This document shows, in pieces, positions 54,330 through 62,842 of a stretch of DNA of 64,000 bases. The notes beneath the pieces were generated by a model. The model was not told the origin of the DNA, ran no database searches, and saw only the letters and a program-made list of their open reading frames with translations. This DNA is from Cellvibrio sp. 79 (GTDB lineage: Bacteria; Pseudomonadota; Gammaproteobacteria; Pseudomonadales; Cellvibrionaceae): the NCBI GenBank assembly GCA_003056245.1, contig MVDH01000001.1, forward strand, positions 2,165,757 through 2,229,756, in the 5' to 3' direction. Each line of letters opens with the position of its first letter. The stretch's first letter is position 1. A program made the position numbers and the translations under genes.

Positions 54330-54635
54330 TCAAAGGTTATCAATCATCGCATCCCATACAGATTCAAACCCTGCATCACAGACAAACGAGCTTGCTTCAT
54401 AGTGCAAATCAGGAATTACTGCACTACCAATATCAACAGGCACAGCTTTACCAGATTCTTCATCAACTAACCGCTGATCCAGTATCACTGGAATGAAATC
54501 GCAAAATACCTTTGCCTCTTTTTCGGTAGAAATGCCTTCATCCAGGATTTTAACAATATCGCTACGCTGCAAAGATGAGGCGTAATAACGAAGAAAGTCA
54601 TCCACATGATAGTAGTGGTATGGTTTAAATTTCAT
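54330..54635 (-). CDS. Small acidic orphan protein, FFWKM-related
   Basis: A 101-residue acidic soluble protein. The ATG at 54635 has AAGGTG upstream. It shares the layout of the 54715-54993 and 390-695 proteins: aromatic N-terminus, a D-E-GIST-x-x-EAK segment and a following helix with VILDQ. It is the most diverged of the three. It lies third downstream of the Tsi2-like immunity gene, in the arrangement often seen for orphan immunity genes. Function not known. Confidence 0.65.
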   Translation of the reverse strand: MKFKPYHYYHVDDFLRYYASSLQRSDIVKILDEGISTEKEAKVFCDFIPVILDQRLVDEESGKAVPVDIGSAVIPDLHYEASSFVCDAGFESVWDAMIDNL

Positions 54636-54714
54636 AACACCTTCCCTCTGATGAGATACTACTCCAATCTTAATACATGAGAGCCACGTTAACTTCCATG
54701 ATTTGATGCCTCAC

Positions 54715-54993
54715 TTAAAGCCTTTCATAACCAGATTTTTTCAAAAATGCTGTTATTGATTGAAGCACCTTTTCAGACCAAAACTCATAACCTTCAGGCC
54801 ACGGGCATTCTTCATCATTTTGAAGCTCAACTGCTTTATCAATCATCTTCCAGAAAAAAACACTGATCTTTTTAGCTTCATTTTGTGTAAGAGGGATGCC
54901 GCTTTCCAACAATGAAGGTATGGATTGATCACCAATTTTTTCAGAGAATAATAAAATAAATTCCTTTTCCTCTGGGAATCTATAGGAAATCAT
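54715..54993 (-). CDS. Small acidic orphan protein, FFWKM family
   Basis: A 92-residue acidic soluble protein with AAAGGA upstream of its ATG. It shares FFWKM(I/V)D and the preceding ESGIPLTQNEAKKIS segment with the protein at 390-695 (KNDGIKSTEDARELAS). No family name is known to me. The position in the toxin patch suggests an immunity-like function, but it has no visible toxin of its own. Confidence 0.65.
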   Translation of the reverse strand: MISYRFPEEKEFILLFSEKIGDQSIPSLLESGIPLTQNEAKKISVFFWKMIDKAVELQNDEECPWPEGYEFWSEKVLQSITAFLKKSGYERL

Positions 54994-55058
54994 AGTGTCC
55001 TTTGCCTTGAAAAATCACAGAGCGAACACATATGTAAAGCCCAAGAAGTAATGATTTA

Positions 55059-55268
55059 TCACTCAAAAGTATCATTAAAGCTAGCTTTTAACATAGAAAG
55101 AATTCTATCAATTGTTTCATGTTGATCCCCTGTATCCCCCGCTTCATCATCGCTTAGCATTTCGTAATCAATAGAGTCGTAGCGCTGTTTTTCGCTTTCG
55201 ACAATTTCTATTAAAGCAACAAGCTCTTTCTTTAATAATGAAATTTTTGCAGTTGCATTATTTTCCAT
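55059..55268 (-). CDS. Small acidic protein, possible orphan immunity
   Basis: A 69-residue helical, acidic protein: an N-terminal helix (ISLLKKELVALIEIVESEK), then MLSDDEAGD and a second helix. The size, helix layout and position directly after the Tsi2-like gene suggest a related immunity or antitoxin role. No close similarity to Tsi2 can be shown by eye. Upstream GAGTAG is a weak ribosome site. Confidence 0.55.
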   Translation of the reverse strand: MENNATAKISLLKKELVALIEIVESEKQRYDSIDYEMLSDDEAGDTGDQHETIDRILSMLKASFNDTFE

Positions 55269-55348
55269 TTTTTAGCTACTCGCCTTATCTTGGAAAACTA
55301 CAGAAAAAATAGACATAAACGCAACGAATGAAAATTTCTGCAACGCCT

Positions 55349-55582
55349 CTATGCTCTTCTCACTAAATCATTGTAAGGCAATAGATTGGGGTTTTCTGCC
55401 GCATTTATTTTGTATTCACGTTCAAGCCATCCCAGACAGTTTTCCAAAAAAACCAGATGCTCTTCGTAGTCTGATACATCATCAATTGTTTCGCTGTGAA
55501 GAAATTTTTCATTGTAGGTTATTGCGTCATTCAGCGCTGAAACGAGCAGCATTAAATGTTGCTCAGATATTTCCAATTTCAT
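55349..55582 (-). CDS. Tsi2-like immunity/antitoxin
   Basis: A 77-residue helical protein, the same length as Pseudomonas aeruginosa Tsi2. It shares the layout of Tsi2: a helical N-terminal LMLLVSALNDAI region, a middle acidic loop, an E-x-x-L-x-x-L helix and the C-terminal NLLPYNDLV, which corresponds to the SGLPPYDRLI end of Tsi2. Its start codon overlaps the stop of the toxin gene by 4 nt (ATGA), so the two are translationally coupled. Tsi2 binds Tse2 and blocks its toxicity. Resemblance is by recall and eye, not by a search. Confidence 0.7.
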   Translation of the reverse strand: MKLEISEQHLMLLVSALNDAITYNEKFLHSETIDDVSDYEEHLVFLENCLGWLEREYKINAAENPNLLPYNDLVRRA

Positions 55583-56037
55583 ATAGCCTCTCTTACCACT
55601 AACATAGCAAGCTGGTTAAGTAAATTTTTAAATTGAGATAGGGGCATGTCGTACGCGGGAGCAATAGTGTAATGCGTAGCCCCCATGCGGGCGTTAAGTT
55701 GATCCTTAACAATTGCAAGACCTAAAGGAAGTACCGTACCTTTAGGTATTTTATAGTATTCCCATGTATTTCCTTTGAATGTATTTGGCTTATCAAAAGT
55801 ACTTATTCCTCTCGGAACTGGACGGCATGAAACCCAGCTAACACCAGTCTTTTCATAGATTGAGATATCTGCCGGTCGTGGTTGACCATTTGAAAGAATT
55901 TTGTTGTTTTCGACAAGACCAAAAAGCGTTCCTTTATCAGTGGTTCTTTTAGCTCGCCAAAGATTTACCGGTGACTTTTCGAAGTATCGATCAATATCCC
56001 CTGCGGAAATCAGTATATCTTTCAATATTTCTGTCAT
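55579..56037 (-). CDS. Tse2-like ADP-ribosyltransferase-fold toxin
   Basis: A 152-residue protein. The start ATG has AGGGAGA upstream. Recognisable Tse2-type segments are RGISTFDKPN (about 76-85) and RMGATHYTIAPA (about 117-128), joined by the IPKGTVLPLGLAI stretch. They match the GGTSVFD, IPDGTDIPPDL and LQATHYTIMPA segments of P. aeruginosa Tse2, a T6SS effector with an ADP-ribosyltransferase-like fold. No signal peptide or PAAR/VgrG gene is present. It could be a T6SS effector or a chromosomal toxin-antitoxin toxin. The downstream gene is its Tsi2-like partner. Confidence 0.75.
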   Translation of the reverse strand: MTEILKDILISAGDIDRYFEKSPVNLWRAKRTTDKGTLFGLVENNKILSNGQPRPADISIYEKTGVSWVSCRPVPRGISTFDKPNTFKGNTWEYYKIPKGTVLPLGLAIVKDQLNARMGATHYTIAPAYDMPLSQFKNLLNQLAMLVVREAI

Positions 56038-56223
56038 TTAAATTTTCTCCCTTTATCTTTTAATAAGTGCTAAAAAACTTACAAAGCTAATGTCACTATT
56101 TTTTTGACGTACTACAAATTAATTCATCATCAAGATGCTATTCAACAGTGCTTCCATGATTTGCCAGAAGCATAGGCTATATCTAGAAAAATTAGAATAA
56201 ACCCAAATCTCATTTACCAGCAT

Positions 56224-56490
56224 TTATTGACAGCCCCCCTTCCCGTCCACTAACCTGCCCGCGCTGCGGTAAAACCCGCAGTCGGGATTGCAACCCCCGG
56301 TCATCCGTGTTGGCACATTGCGTTTTCTACGCATTACGTGTCCTCGTACAGCATTGCCTGTTGTTATGGCGGCTGGGCGAGGCCGCCTTCGGGCGGGCCG
56401 GTGTTGACATGGGACCGGTGGTTGCAACCTCGCTCAGTCGCCCCCATAAATTGCAACCTTATGGGGGCGGTTTAACAACCATGTTGTGAG
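56224..56490. other. Structured noncoding stretch with inverted repeats
   Basis: GC-rich, unlike the AT-rich toxin patch. It holds a perfect 11-bp inverted repeat, cgcccccataa with ttatgggggcg (56439-56469 region), a ctgcgg/cccgcag pair near 56273-56290 and three copies of ttgcaacc (about 56288, 56422 and 56451). Short frames on both strands translate to Arg/Gly/Pro-rich sequence without family character. It may be a structured RNA, a repeat family of this genus or an island boundary. It lies between the divergent toxin gene and the 56500-56808 gene. Confidence 0.5.
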
Positions 56491-56499
56491 AACTTTATT

Positions 56500-56808
56500 A
56501 TGGATAATGTGACGCCCCTGCCCCCTCCTTCCCATCCCTGCGTAATCAAACTCGATCAATTGCAATTTGCGTTCTATCAACAAAGCAAGATTGAAATTCA
56601 ATCACCTGAAGGTATGTGCCTTGCGCGTATCGGTGAGGAAATAAATCGCCAGCGCGATGAAGATTTACATTTCCAGTTACTGGAACAAGTTGGCTTGCTG
56701 GAAGTATTGTTTGAACAAGTGAATGACGATATTAAATTGCCCGCCCGCGCCGTAACCGGGCTTGCGGATCTAATGAGCCGTGTTAATGAATTTTTAATGA
56801 AGCGCTGA
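56500..56808 (+). CDS. Hypothetical protein
   Basis: A 102-residue soluble protein. It begins MDNVTPLPPPSHPCVIKLDQLQFAFYQQS. No family or motif is recognised. It has a helical, acidic C-terminal half with LLEQVGLLEVLFEQVNDDIKLPARAV. The ribosome site is weak. It follows the structured stretch directly and ends before a strong terminator. Confidence 0.6.
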   Translation: MDNVTPLPPPSHPCVIKLDQLQFAFYQQSKIEIQSPEGMCLARIGEEINRQRDEDLHFQLLEQVGLLEVLFEQVNDDIKLPARAVTGLADLMSRVNEFLMKR

Positions 56809-56812
56809 AAAT

Positions 56813-56867
56813 AAAAAACTGCACCTTAATTCGTTGGACAATCCAACGTTTGGGGTGCAGTTTTTTT
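56813..56867. terminator. Bidirectional terminator with internal hairpin
   Basis: An outer stem (aaaaaactgcacc with ggtgcagtttttt) encloses an inner hairpin (cgttgga with tccaacg). A and T tracts on the ends let it serve both the 56500-56808 gene and the convergent protease gene ending at 56883. Confidence 0.85.
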
Positions 56868-56882
56868 ATTCGTTGCTAAATG

Positions 56883-58292
56883 CTATTTGATAATAATCGA
56901 TCTGAATACCGGGCGATCCTGACGATAGAAACGCACCGCGTGAGGTTCATTTTTCGGTAAACCTTTTACTATTTTGTTGTAATCGGAAACAGATTTGATA
57001 TCAGTGAATGCCAACTGGGTAATGATATCGCCTGATTGCAAACCGGCTTCGGCGGCAGGGCTATCCGGTTTAACATCTTTCACTATTACGCCCGCTTCAG
57101 CACCACCGCGAGTAGAACGATCCAGTGGAGTTACAGTCAAGCCCAGAATGTCTACAGCATTTTCTGCTTTCGGGGCATTTGCCGGACGCTCCACCGCTTC
57201 TTCCGGTGATACCGGTAAAATTCCCACAGTAACATTCAGCGTTTGCTCTTTGCCTTTACGCATAATAATCACAGGCACTTTGGATTTCGGTGCAGTTCTG
57301 CCAACTAAATAAGGCAAGTCGCTGGATGTGTGTACATCCTGGCCATTGAATTTAATAATCAAGTCGCCCGCTTTCAAACCGGATTTGGTTGCCGGGCCCT
57401 CAGGGTCGGCTTCGCTAATCAATGCACCCATTGGTTTATCAATTCCCAATGAGCTGGCGAGGTCTTTATCCACGTCCTGAATCATTACTCCCAACCAACC
57501 GCGATCCACACGGCCTTTGTCTTTTAATTGTGCAACAACATCAATGGCGAGGCTGGATGGAATTGCAAATGAAAGGCCAACGGAACCGCCGGAAGGAGAA
57601 TAAATTTGTGAGTTGATGCCGACGACTTCGCCATCCAGATTAAACAATGGGCCACCGGAATTACCGGGGTTAATGGCTACATCCGTTTGGATAAAAGGAA
57701 CATAGTTACTTTCGGTGCGCGCCGATGGAATACTGCGACCAATTGCGCTGACAATACCAGCGGTGGCCGAGTAATCCAAACCAAAAGGTGAACCAATTGC
57801 AACAACCCATTGGCCAACTTTTAGCGTTTCACCTTTAGCTAACGTGAGCGTAGGTAAATTTTTTCCTTCGATTTTTAATAGCGCCAAATCGGAACGCTCA
57901 TCGCTGCCAACCAACTTAGCGTTATATTCGCTTTGGTCATTCAGGATGACGGTGATGTTATCCATTTGCTCTACCACATGATTATTTGTTAACACATAAC
58001 CATCAGCAGAAATAATAAAACCAGACCCCAACGAACCGCGATCGCGCGGCACCTGGCGACGCTCTAACAGCTCGCGGAAAATATCGGGGAGCCCTTGCAT
58101 ATCGGGCGGTAACTGTTGTTGATCCAAACGTGCATTTGATGCTTTGGAAATCGCCGTAATTTTCACCACGGCCGGTGAATGCTTTTCAATTAACTGCGTA
58201 AAATCGGGCAGTTCTACTGCAAAAGTGTTGAGAGAAAAACAGGCCAGAGAGAGAACAATCGCGTTCAACCACTGACGGGGTAATGCTTGCAT
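56883..58292 (-). CDS. mucD: Periplasmic serine protease of the DegP/DegQ/MucD family
   Basis: A 469-residue trypsin-like protease with two PDZ domains. The ATG at 58292 has AAGGAG upstream; the frame extends to 58391 but without family character. The signal peptide is MQALPRQWLNAIVLSLACFSLNTFA. The catalytic triad is TNNHVV (His), RSDLALLKI (Asp) and NPGNSGGPLFN (Ser). PDZ1 contains RGWLGVMIQDV and PDZ2 AEAGLQSGDII. The domain order and KHSPAVVKI/PDIFRELLERRQ start are those of MucD-type enzymes, which degrade misfolded envelope proteins. The gene name follows the family; a degQ label would also be acceptable. Confidence 0.93.
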   Translation of the reverse strand: MQALPRQWLNAIVLSLACFSLNTFAVELPDFTQLIEKHSPAVVKITAISKASNARLDQQQLPPDMQGLPDIFRELLERRQVPRDRGSLGSGFIISADGYVLTNNHVVEQMDNITVILNDQSEYNAKLVGSDERSDLALLKIEGKNLPTLTLAKGETLKVGQWVVAIGSPFGLDYSATAGIVSAIGRSIPSARTESNYVPFIQTDVAINPGNSGGPLFNLDGEVVGINSQIYSPSGGSVGLSFAIPSSLAIDVVAQLKDKGRVDRGWLGVMIQDVDKDLASSLGIDKPMGALISEADPEGPATKSGLKAGDLIIKFNGQDVHTSSDLPYLVGRTAPKSKVPVIIMRKGKEQTLNVTVGILPVSPEEAVERPANAPKAENAVDILGLTVTPLDRSTRGGAEAGVIVKDVKPDSPAAEAGLQSGDIITQLAFTDIKSVSDYNKIVKGLPKNEPHAVRFYRQDRPVFRSIIIK

Positions 58293-58514
58293 AGGTGACT
58301 CCTTGGTTATTAGGTTGCTAGCGCGATACACCACCCGGGTACCGCACATGCACTCGCAACTTGAGACTAAGCGGTTTGCAAAAAATTCCAACCCGATTGT
58401 AATTTTCGGGTTAAGAATATTTGGGGAATTATGCTAAAAAAGTGCAAGTGCGGGAGAATAATTATCAATAACGAGATGTACAACCAAATTCTTCACGTTA
58501 AATGCAGAGTAAAT

Positions 58515-59573
58515 CTAGCGCGGCAATCCCACATCGGGTTGTTTGCCATTCATTATATTTTGTTGCTCCGTTAAATCTTCCAGCTGCTTGGCGTCTATCG
58601 CCGGCACGGATTTTTCCGCTTCGGAACTGGCTGCTTTTTCTGCAGCCGCTTTCTCTTCAGAGGCTTTAATAGCGGCGACTTTCTTTTCCATCTCTTTGCG
58701 CGTTTCTGCATTTTCCAAACGCACGGTGACACGGCGATTTTTGGCTTGTCCCGCTTTGGTTTTATTGTCGGCGATGGGGAATTTATCGCCGTGTGAACGC
58801 GTGGTAATGGTTTCTGCCGGAATTCCCTTTTCAACCAGATAGGCTGTTACCCAGTCGGCTTCACGTTTGGATAAGGCCTCGCCCTGTTCAGGCTTGGGCA
58901 ACTTATCGCTATGAGCATCGACAATAATACCCAGCACCTGCTTGTCCGCTTTGACGTAACGTGCAACTTTATCCAGCTCAGCTTTGGATTTTGAACTCAA
59001 TTCATCCGCATCCGGTTCGTACATCAATACCGTATGTGACAGTTGTTTGAAGGTGTAGGGAATCAAGTTCTTCACGCAGGTTTTATAGGTGGCAAAAGCC
59101 GGTCCGAAATTGCGCGCTTCCAGCCCCACACGCAAGCTGCTACCGCTGAACATCACGTTAGTGCCCTGCTCCAGGCTACCAGTAATAGCGGCGATTTGGG
59201 CACCGCTCACTTTCAGGGATTTGGCGCTCGCCTGCGCCTGCCCAAGGGTTTTAGGAATTACATCGCTCCGCCAGGTCGGCGCTATAGCTTCTACTTTGAA
59301 AGCACCGGAACCAAAGGGTTGTGATTTGCTGCTGATATCCAGAATCTCCCCCGCTCCGGCTTTGCGAGTTAGTTTCGCGCTGCCAAAACCGGGGATTTCA
59401 TGGTTCAGGGTGCAGGCAAAATCGCCGGATTGCGCTTTCCATTGGGCATCGGAAAAAGGGGCTATATAGGTTTGGGCATGGGTTTGACCAACTGAAACGC
59501 CGCAAACCAGCAATATCCCGAGGCGGGATAGACATCGAACAAAGGACTTATCGGAACAAAAAACCACATTCAT
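58515..59573 (-). CDS. motY: MotY-like flagellar protein with OmpA C-terminal domain
   Basis: A 352-residue exported protein. The signal peptide ends about GQTHA. The N-terminal domain contains TYIAPFSDAQWKAQSGDFACTLNHEIPGFG, the pattern of sodium-type flagellar MotY. The C-terminal OmpA domain (about 190-290) has IIVDAHSDKLPKPEQGEALSKREADWVTAYLVEKGIP and the NRRVTVRL end, which binds peptidoglycan. MotY forms the T-ring around the basal body of polar flagella. An Ala/Lys/Glu-rich tail of about 60 residues is added at the C-terminus. It might also be another OmpA-type protein. Confidence 0.8.
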   Translation of the reverse strand: MNVVFCSDKSFVRCLSRLGILLVCGVSVGQTHAQTYIAPFSDAQWKAQSGDFACTLNHEIPGFGSAKLTRKAGAGEILDISSKSQPFGSGAFKVEAIAPTWRSDVIPKTLGQAQASAKSLKVSGAQIAAITGSLEQGTNVMFSGSSLRVGLEARNFGPAFATYKTCVKNLIPYTFKQLSHTVLMYEPDADELSSKSKAELDKVARYVKADKQVLGIIVDAHSDKLPKPEQGEALSKREADWVTAYLVEKGIPAETITTRSHGDKFPIADNKTKAGQAKNRRVTVRLENAETRKEMEKKVAAIKASEEKAAAEKAASSEAEKSVPAIDAKQLEDLTEQQNIMNGKQPDVGLPR

Positions 59574-59727
59574 TGGAAAAACCGCACAGCGCTACAAAGG
59601 AATTTACCGAGTATAGCCAGCCTCACCTAAAATGCGCGCTGCCAATAAGGCTGCGGAGGTGCCGCGATTTTGGTAGCATGCCGCCCAATTCGCGTGTTTT
59701 GATGTACTGCTACGGAATCCCCACTCC

Positions 59728-60765
59728 ATGACCCAACAAATTACCCTGCTCCGCCCCGACGATTGGCATATCCACCTGCGCGACGGTGCTTCGTTAACCC
59801 GCACCGTGACTGACGCCGCCCAACAATTTGCCCGCGCCATCGTCATGCCTAACCTGGTACCGCCGGTGATGAACACCGAACAGGCCCTGGCTTACAAAGC
59901 GCGTATTGAAGGGGCTCGGCCGGCCGGTAATAACTTTGAACCGTTGATGGTTCTGTACCTGACCGATAACACCGATCCCGCTGAAATCGCCAAAGCCAAA
60001 GCTGCTGGTATCACAGCATGCAAACTCTACCCGGCGGGCGCTACTACCAATTCAGCTTCAGGCGTGACTGATCTGCAAAAAATCTACCCGGTGCTGGAAG
60101 CGATGGAAAAAGCCGGCATGCATTTTTTATTGCACGGTGAAGTAACTGATTCGGCGATTGATATTTTTGATCGCGAAAAAGTATTCCTGGATCGCACCTT
60201 CAGCCAGGTTGTGAAAAGTTTTCCGAATTTAAAAATGGTGCTGGAACATATCACCACTGCCGACGCGGCTGAATTTGTTGCCGCTGCACCGGCAAACGTT
60301 GCGGCTACTATCACCGCCCACCATTTGCTGTACAACCGCAACCACATGCTCGCTGGTGGTATCCGCCCACATTATTATTGCTTGCCTATTTTAAAACGCG
60401 GCACTCACCAACAAGCACTGATTAAAGCAGCGACCAGCGGCAGCCCGAAATTCTTTTTGGGAACTGATTCTGCGCCACACGCAAAAGATAAAAAAGAAGC
60501 CGCATGCGGTTGCGCCGGTAGCTACACCGCTTATGCGGCAATTGAGTTGTATGCCGAAGCGTTTGAAGATGCGAATGCGCTCGATAAACTCGAAGCCTTC
60601 GCCAGCCATTTCGGCGCAGATTTTTACGGTTTGCCACGCAATACTGAAACAATCACACTCGTGAAAAAAGAATGGCAAGTGCCTGACACTTTAAGTTTGG
60701 GCGATCAACCGCTAGTGCCATTGCGCGCAGGCGAAACTTTACGCTGGCAGTTACAAACTGCTTAA
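59728..60765 (+). CDS. pyrC: Dihydroorotase
   Basis: A 345-residue class II dihydroorotase. The metal-binding [11 protein letters not shown] lies at the N-terminus. The carboxylated Lys is in [13 protein letters not shown], and later segments are [31 protein letters not shown] and [14 protein letters not shown]. It closes carbamoyl-aspartate to dihydroorotate in pyrimidine synthesis, in the cytoplasm. Length is normal. rnt follows 9 bp downstream, suggesting one operon. Confidence 0.97.
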   Translation: MTQQITLLRPDDWHIHLRDGASLTRTVTDAAQQFARAIVMPNLVPPVMNTEQALAYKARIEGARPAGNNFEPLMVLYLTDNTDPAEIAKAKAAGITACKLYPAGATTNSASGVTDLQKIYPVLEAMEKAGMHFLLHGEVTDSAIDIFDREKVFLDRTFSQVVKSFPNLKMVLEHITTADAAEFVAAAPANVAATITAHHLLYNRNHMLAGGIRPHYYCLPILKRGTHQQALIKAATSGSPKFFLGTDSAPHAKDKKEAACGCAGSYTAYAAIELYAEAFEDANALDKLEAFASHFGADFYGLPRNTETITLVKKEWQVPDTLSLGDQPLVPLRAGETLRWQLQTA

Positions 60766-60774
60766 GGGACTCCA

Positions 60775-61446
60775 GTGAATCCACCTGAAAATACCCGCGA
60801 TCCAAACTCACCACTGGCACAACGCTTTCGCGGTTTTTTGCCCGTGATTGTTGATGTGGAAACCGGCGGTTTTAATTCGCAAACTGATGCATTATTGGAA
60901 ATTGCTGCCGTCACCATTCGTATGGATGAAGACGGCAACTTGCATCGCCATGAAACGTTTGCATTTCATGTTGAGCCATTTGAAGGCGCCAACATCGAAC
61001 AAGCCGCATTGGATTTCACCGGTATCGATCTGGATAATCCGGACCGTATGGCAGAACCGGAATTAATGGTGATGACCGACTTGCTGACGGCGGTGCGTCG
61101 TTCAGTAAAAGAAAATGGCTGCACTCGTGCTGTTATTGTCGGCCATAACGCGCATTTCGATTTGAATTTTGTTAACGCGGTCATTGAGCGTTGCAATATT
61201 AAACGCAGTGCGTTTCATCCGTTTTCGGTATTTGATACCGCAACACTGGCTGGCCTCGCCTTCGGTCAAACCGTTTTGGCAAAAGCTTGTCAGGTTGCCG
61301 GAATCGAATTCAGTAATTCTGCGGCACACTCCGCTGCTTACGATGCAGAAAAAACGGCTGAATTATTTTGCCTGATCGTGAATCGCTGGAAAGAATTGGG
61401 CGGGTGGTTGCCCAGTGAAGATGAAGGCGATGAAGAAGCGGAATAA
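60775..61446 (+). CDS. rnt: Ribonuclease T
   Basis: A 223-residue DEDD exonuclease starting at GTG 60775. Motifs are VIVDVETGGFN (ExoI), VGHNAHFDLNFV (ExoII) and AHSAAYDAEKTAELF (ExoIII, DEDDh type). RNase T trims the 3' CCA of tRNA and matures stable RNAs. The segment FRGFLPVIVDVET is typical of RNase T. It lies 9 bp after pyrC. Confidence 0.96.
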   Translation: MNPPENTRDPNSPLAQRFRGFLPVIVDVETGGFNSQTDALLEIAAVTIRMDEDGNLHRHETFAFHVEPFEGANIEQAALDFTGIDLDNPDRMAEPELMVMTDLLTAVRRSVKENGCTRAVIVGHNAHFDLNFVNAVIERCNIKRSAFHPFSVFDTATLAGLAFGQTVLAKACQVAGIEFSNSAAHSAAYDAEKTAELFCLIVNRWKELGGWLPSEDEGDEEAE

Positions 61447-61478
61447 TTCATCCGCATCATTTCCCATGAGTGCAAGCC

Positions 61479-61829
61479 ATGGCTTTTAATGTCAAAAAGT
61501 ATTTGCTCGACAAACCCGAAGCCAAAGAGGAATTTCCCTTTGGCCCGCAGGTTGCTGTTTATAGAGTGCGCGACAAAATATTTGCCCTGATCGGCACCGG
61601 TGATAAGGAAATTCGCATCAACCTAAAATGCGACCCAGTTGAAGCCGAACAACTGCGCATGGTTTTCGATGCGGTGATTCCCGGCTATCACATGAATAAA
61701 AAACATTGGAATACAGTGATTATCAATGGCTCCATTCCCGATGCGGAAGTGAAGCGCATGATCGATAATTCTTACGCACTCATCATTAAAAAAATCGGAA
61801 AATCAGCCGCTCATCTATTGCCGTTATAA
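61479..61829 (+). CDS. MmcQ/YjbR family protein (DUF419)
   Basis: A 116-residue protein of the MmcQ/YjbR family. The ATG at 61479 is preferred over an in-frame GTG at 61470. Family segments are YLLDKPEAKEEFPFGPQVAVYRV, KIFALIG, INLKCDP, PGYHMNKKHWNTVIING and MIDNSYALI. Members have a CyaY-like DNA-binding fold of unknown role. Its end overlaps the convergent gene by 19 bp. Confidence 0.93.
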   Translation: MAFNVKKYLLDKPEAKEEFPFGPQVAVYRVRDKIFALIGTGDKEIRINLKCDPVEAEQLRMVFDAVIPGYHMNKKHWNTVIINGSIPDAEVKRMIDNSYALIIKKIGKSAAHLLPL

Positions 61830-62734
61830 GGTTCTGGATTTAGCACTTTCCAGTCAGCAACACGGTCGTTGATAACACCGGACGCGCGATAGGCGCGTGC
61901 AATTACATCTTGTTCACGCAACATCGCCAAACCTTTTTCAATTGCCTTGTAAGCATCAGCCCCTGCTGGATTGGTCATACTCATAACCCAGCCGCGACTG
62001 CCCGCAAGTTTTACTTTCAATCCTTGCACTGGCATTAAGGTTATTCCCATCGCCTGATAACTTAAATCGTCACGCGCGGAAAAACCAATCAACATAAAGT
62101 CAACGCGCCGGGTATGCACCATTTTCATCATGCTTTCCCAATGCACATTATCGTGCAGTTTTATTAAACCCAACTGTTGCAATGCATTCCAATCCGGGCG
62201 CCATTGCCTGCTCGATACGGCGGTGAGCTTTTGCACATCATCCAGCGTTTTAGTCGAGTTCAACCTGGGGTTTTGTGGACTCATGTAAATCCCGGTTTCC
62301 AGTTCACCATAGCGCAACAGCGGTGATGAGATTTTTAGTTGTCGGTCATCCGCAGAGATATCCTCACGCCAAATGCCATTACTGAATACGGCGGCATGAC
62401 CTGAACGCAATCTGAGAACTACGCGATCGTAGCTCACGTCATACCAGGGCTCTATAACAACCGGCCGGGAGTTTCCACCCAAAGCCAGGGCACGTCGCAG
62501 CAATAGGTAATCAACGAGATCGCGATAAATTCCTGCGCGTGAAAAATCATTAAAAGTTTCAGGCGCTTCATCCCGGCGCAAGAATGCATTGACATTATCC
62601 AGTACCGTTGGGGGAACCAAAATAACAACAGGTGCGGGCTGAGAAGATACGGATGAGGAGGAAGTATCAGCCGCGCTTAGCGGGGCAATCACTAGCACTA
62701 ACGCTATTACAATAAAATATTGAATGGTTTTCAT
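61811..62734 (-). CDS. Periplasmic solute-binding-like protein
   Basis: A 307-residue exported protein. The signal peptide is MKTIQYFIVIALVLVIAPLSA, followed by a Ser-rich spacer. The rest has the type II periplasmic-binding fold of amino-acid-binding proteins: YGELETGIYMSP, TLDDVQKLTAV, VHWESMMKMVHTRRVDFMLIGF and a C-terminal EKGLAMLREQDVIARAY. No transporter genes adjoin it, so it may be a sensory or orphan binding protein. The ligand is unknown. Confidence 0.7.
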   Translation of the reverse strand: MKTIQYFIVIALVLVIAPLSAADTSSSSVSSQPAPVVILVPPTVLDNVNAFLRRDEAPETFNDFSRAGIYRDLVDYLLLRRALALGGNSRPVVIEPWYDVSYDRVVLRLRSGHAAVFSNGIWREDISADDRQLKISSPLLRYGELETGIYMSPQNPRLNSTKTLDDVQKLTAVSSRQWRPDWNALQQLGLIKLHDNVHWESMMKMVHTRRVDFMLIGFSARDDLSYQAMGITLMPVQGLKVKLAGSRGWVMSMTNPAGADAYKAIEKGLAMLREQDVIARAYRASGVINDRVADWKVLNPEPYNGNR

Positions 62735-62842
62735 TGCAATAACGCTCAGTGCAGCGGCAGTAATTGGAAATCAGAAAACAATAGAGATGCGAATCTGATA
62801 AGTGTAAAAGGCGCAATCAAAGTAAAGTAGGAAAAACGTTGT

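Noticed and set aside
56224-56489. Short frames on both strands in the structured stretch
   Set aside because: Arg/Gly/Pro-rich translations follow from GC-rich repeats; neither has a supporting motif.
56224-56490. Retron msr-msd region
   Set aside because: The structure is suggestive, but there is no reverse transcriptase gene nearby.
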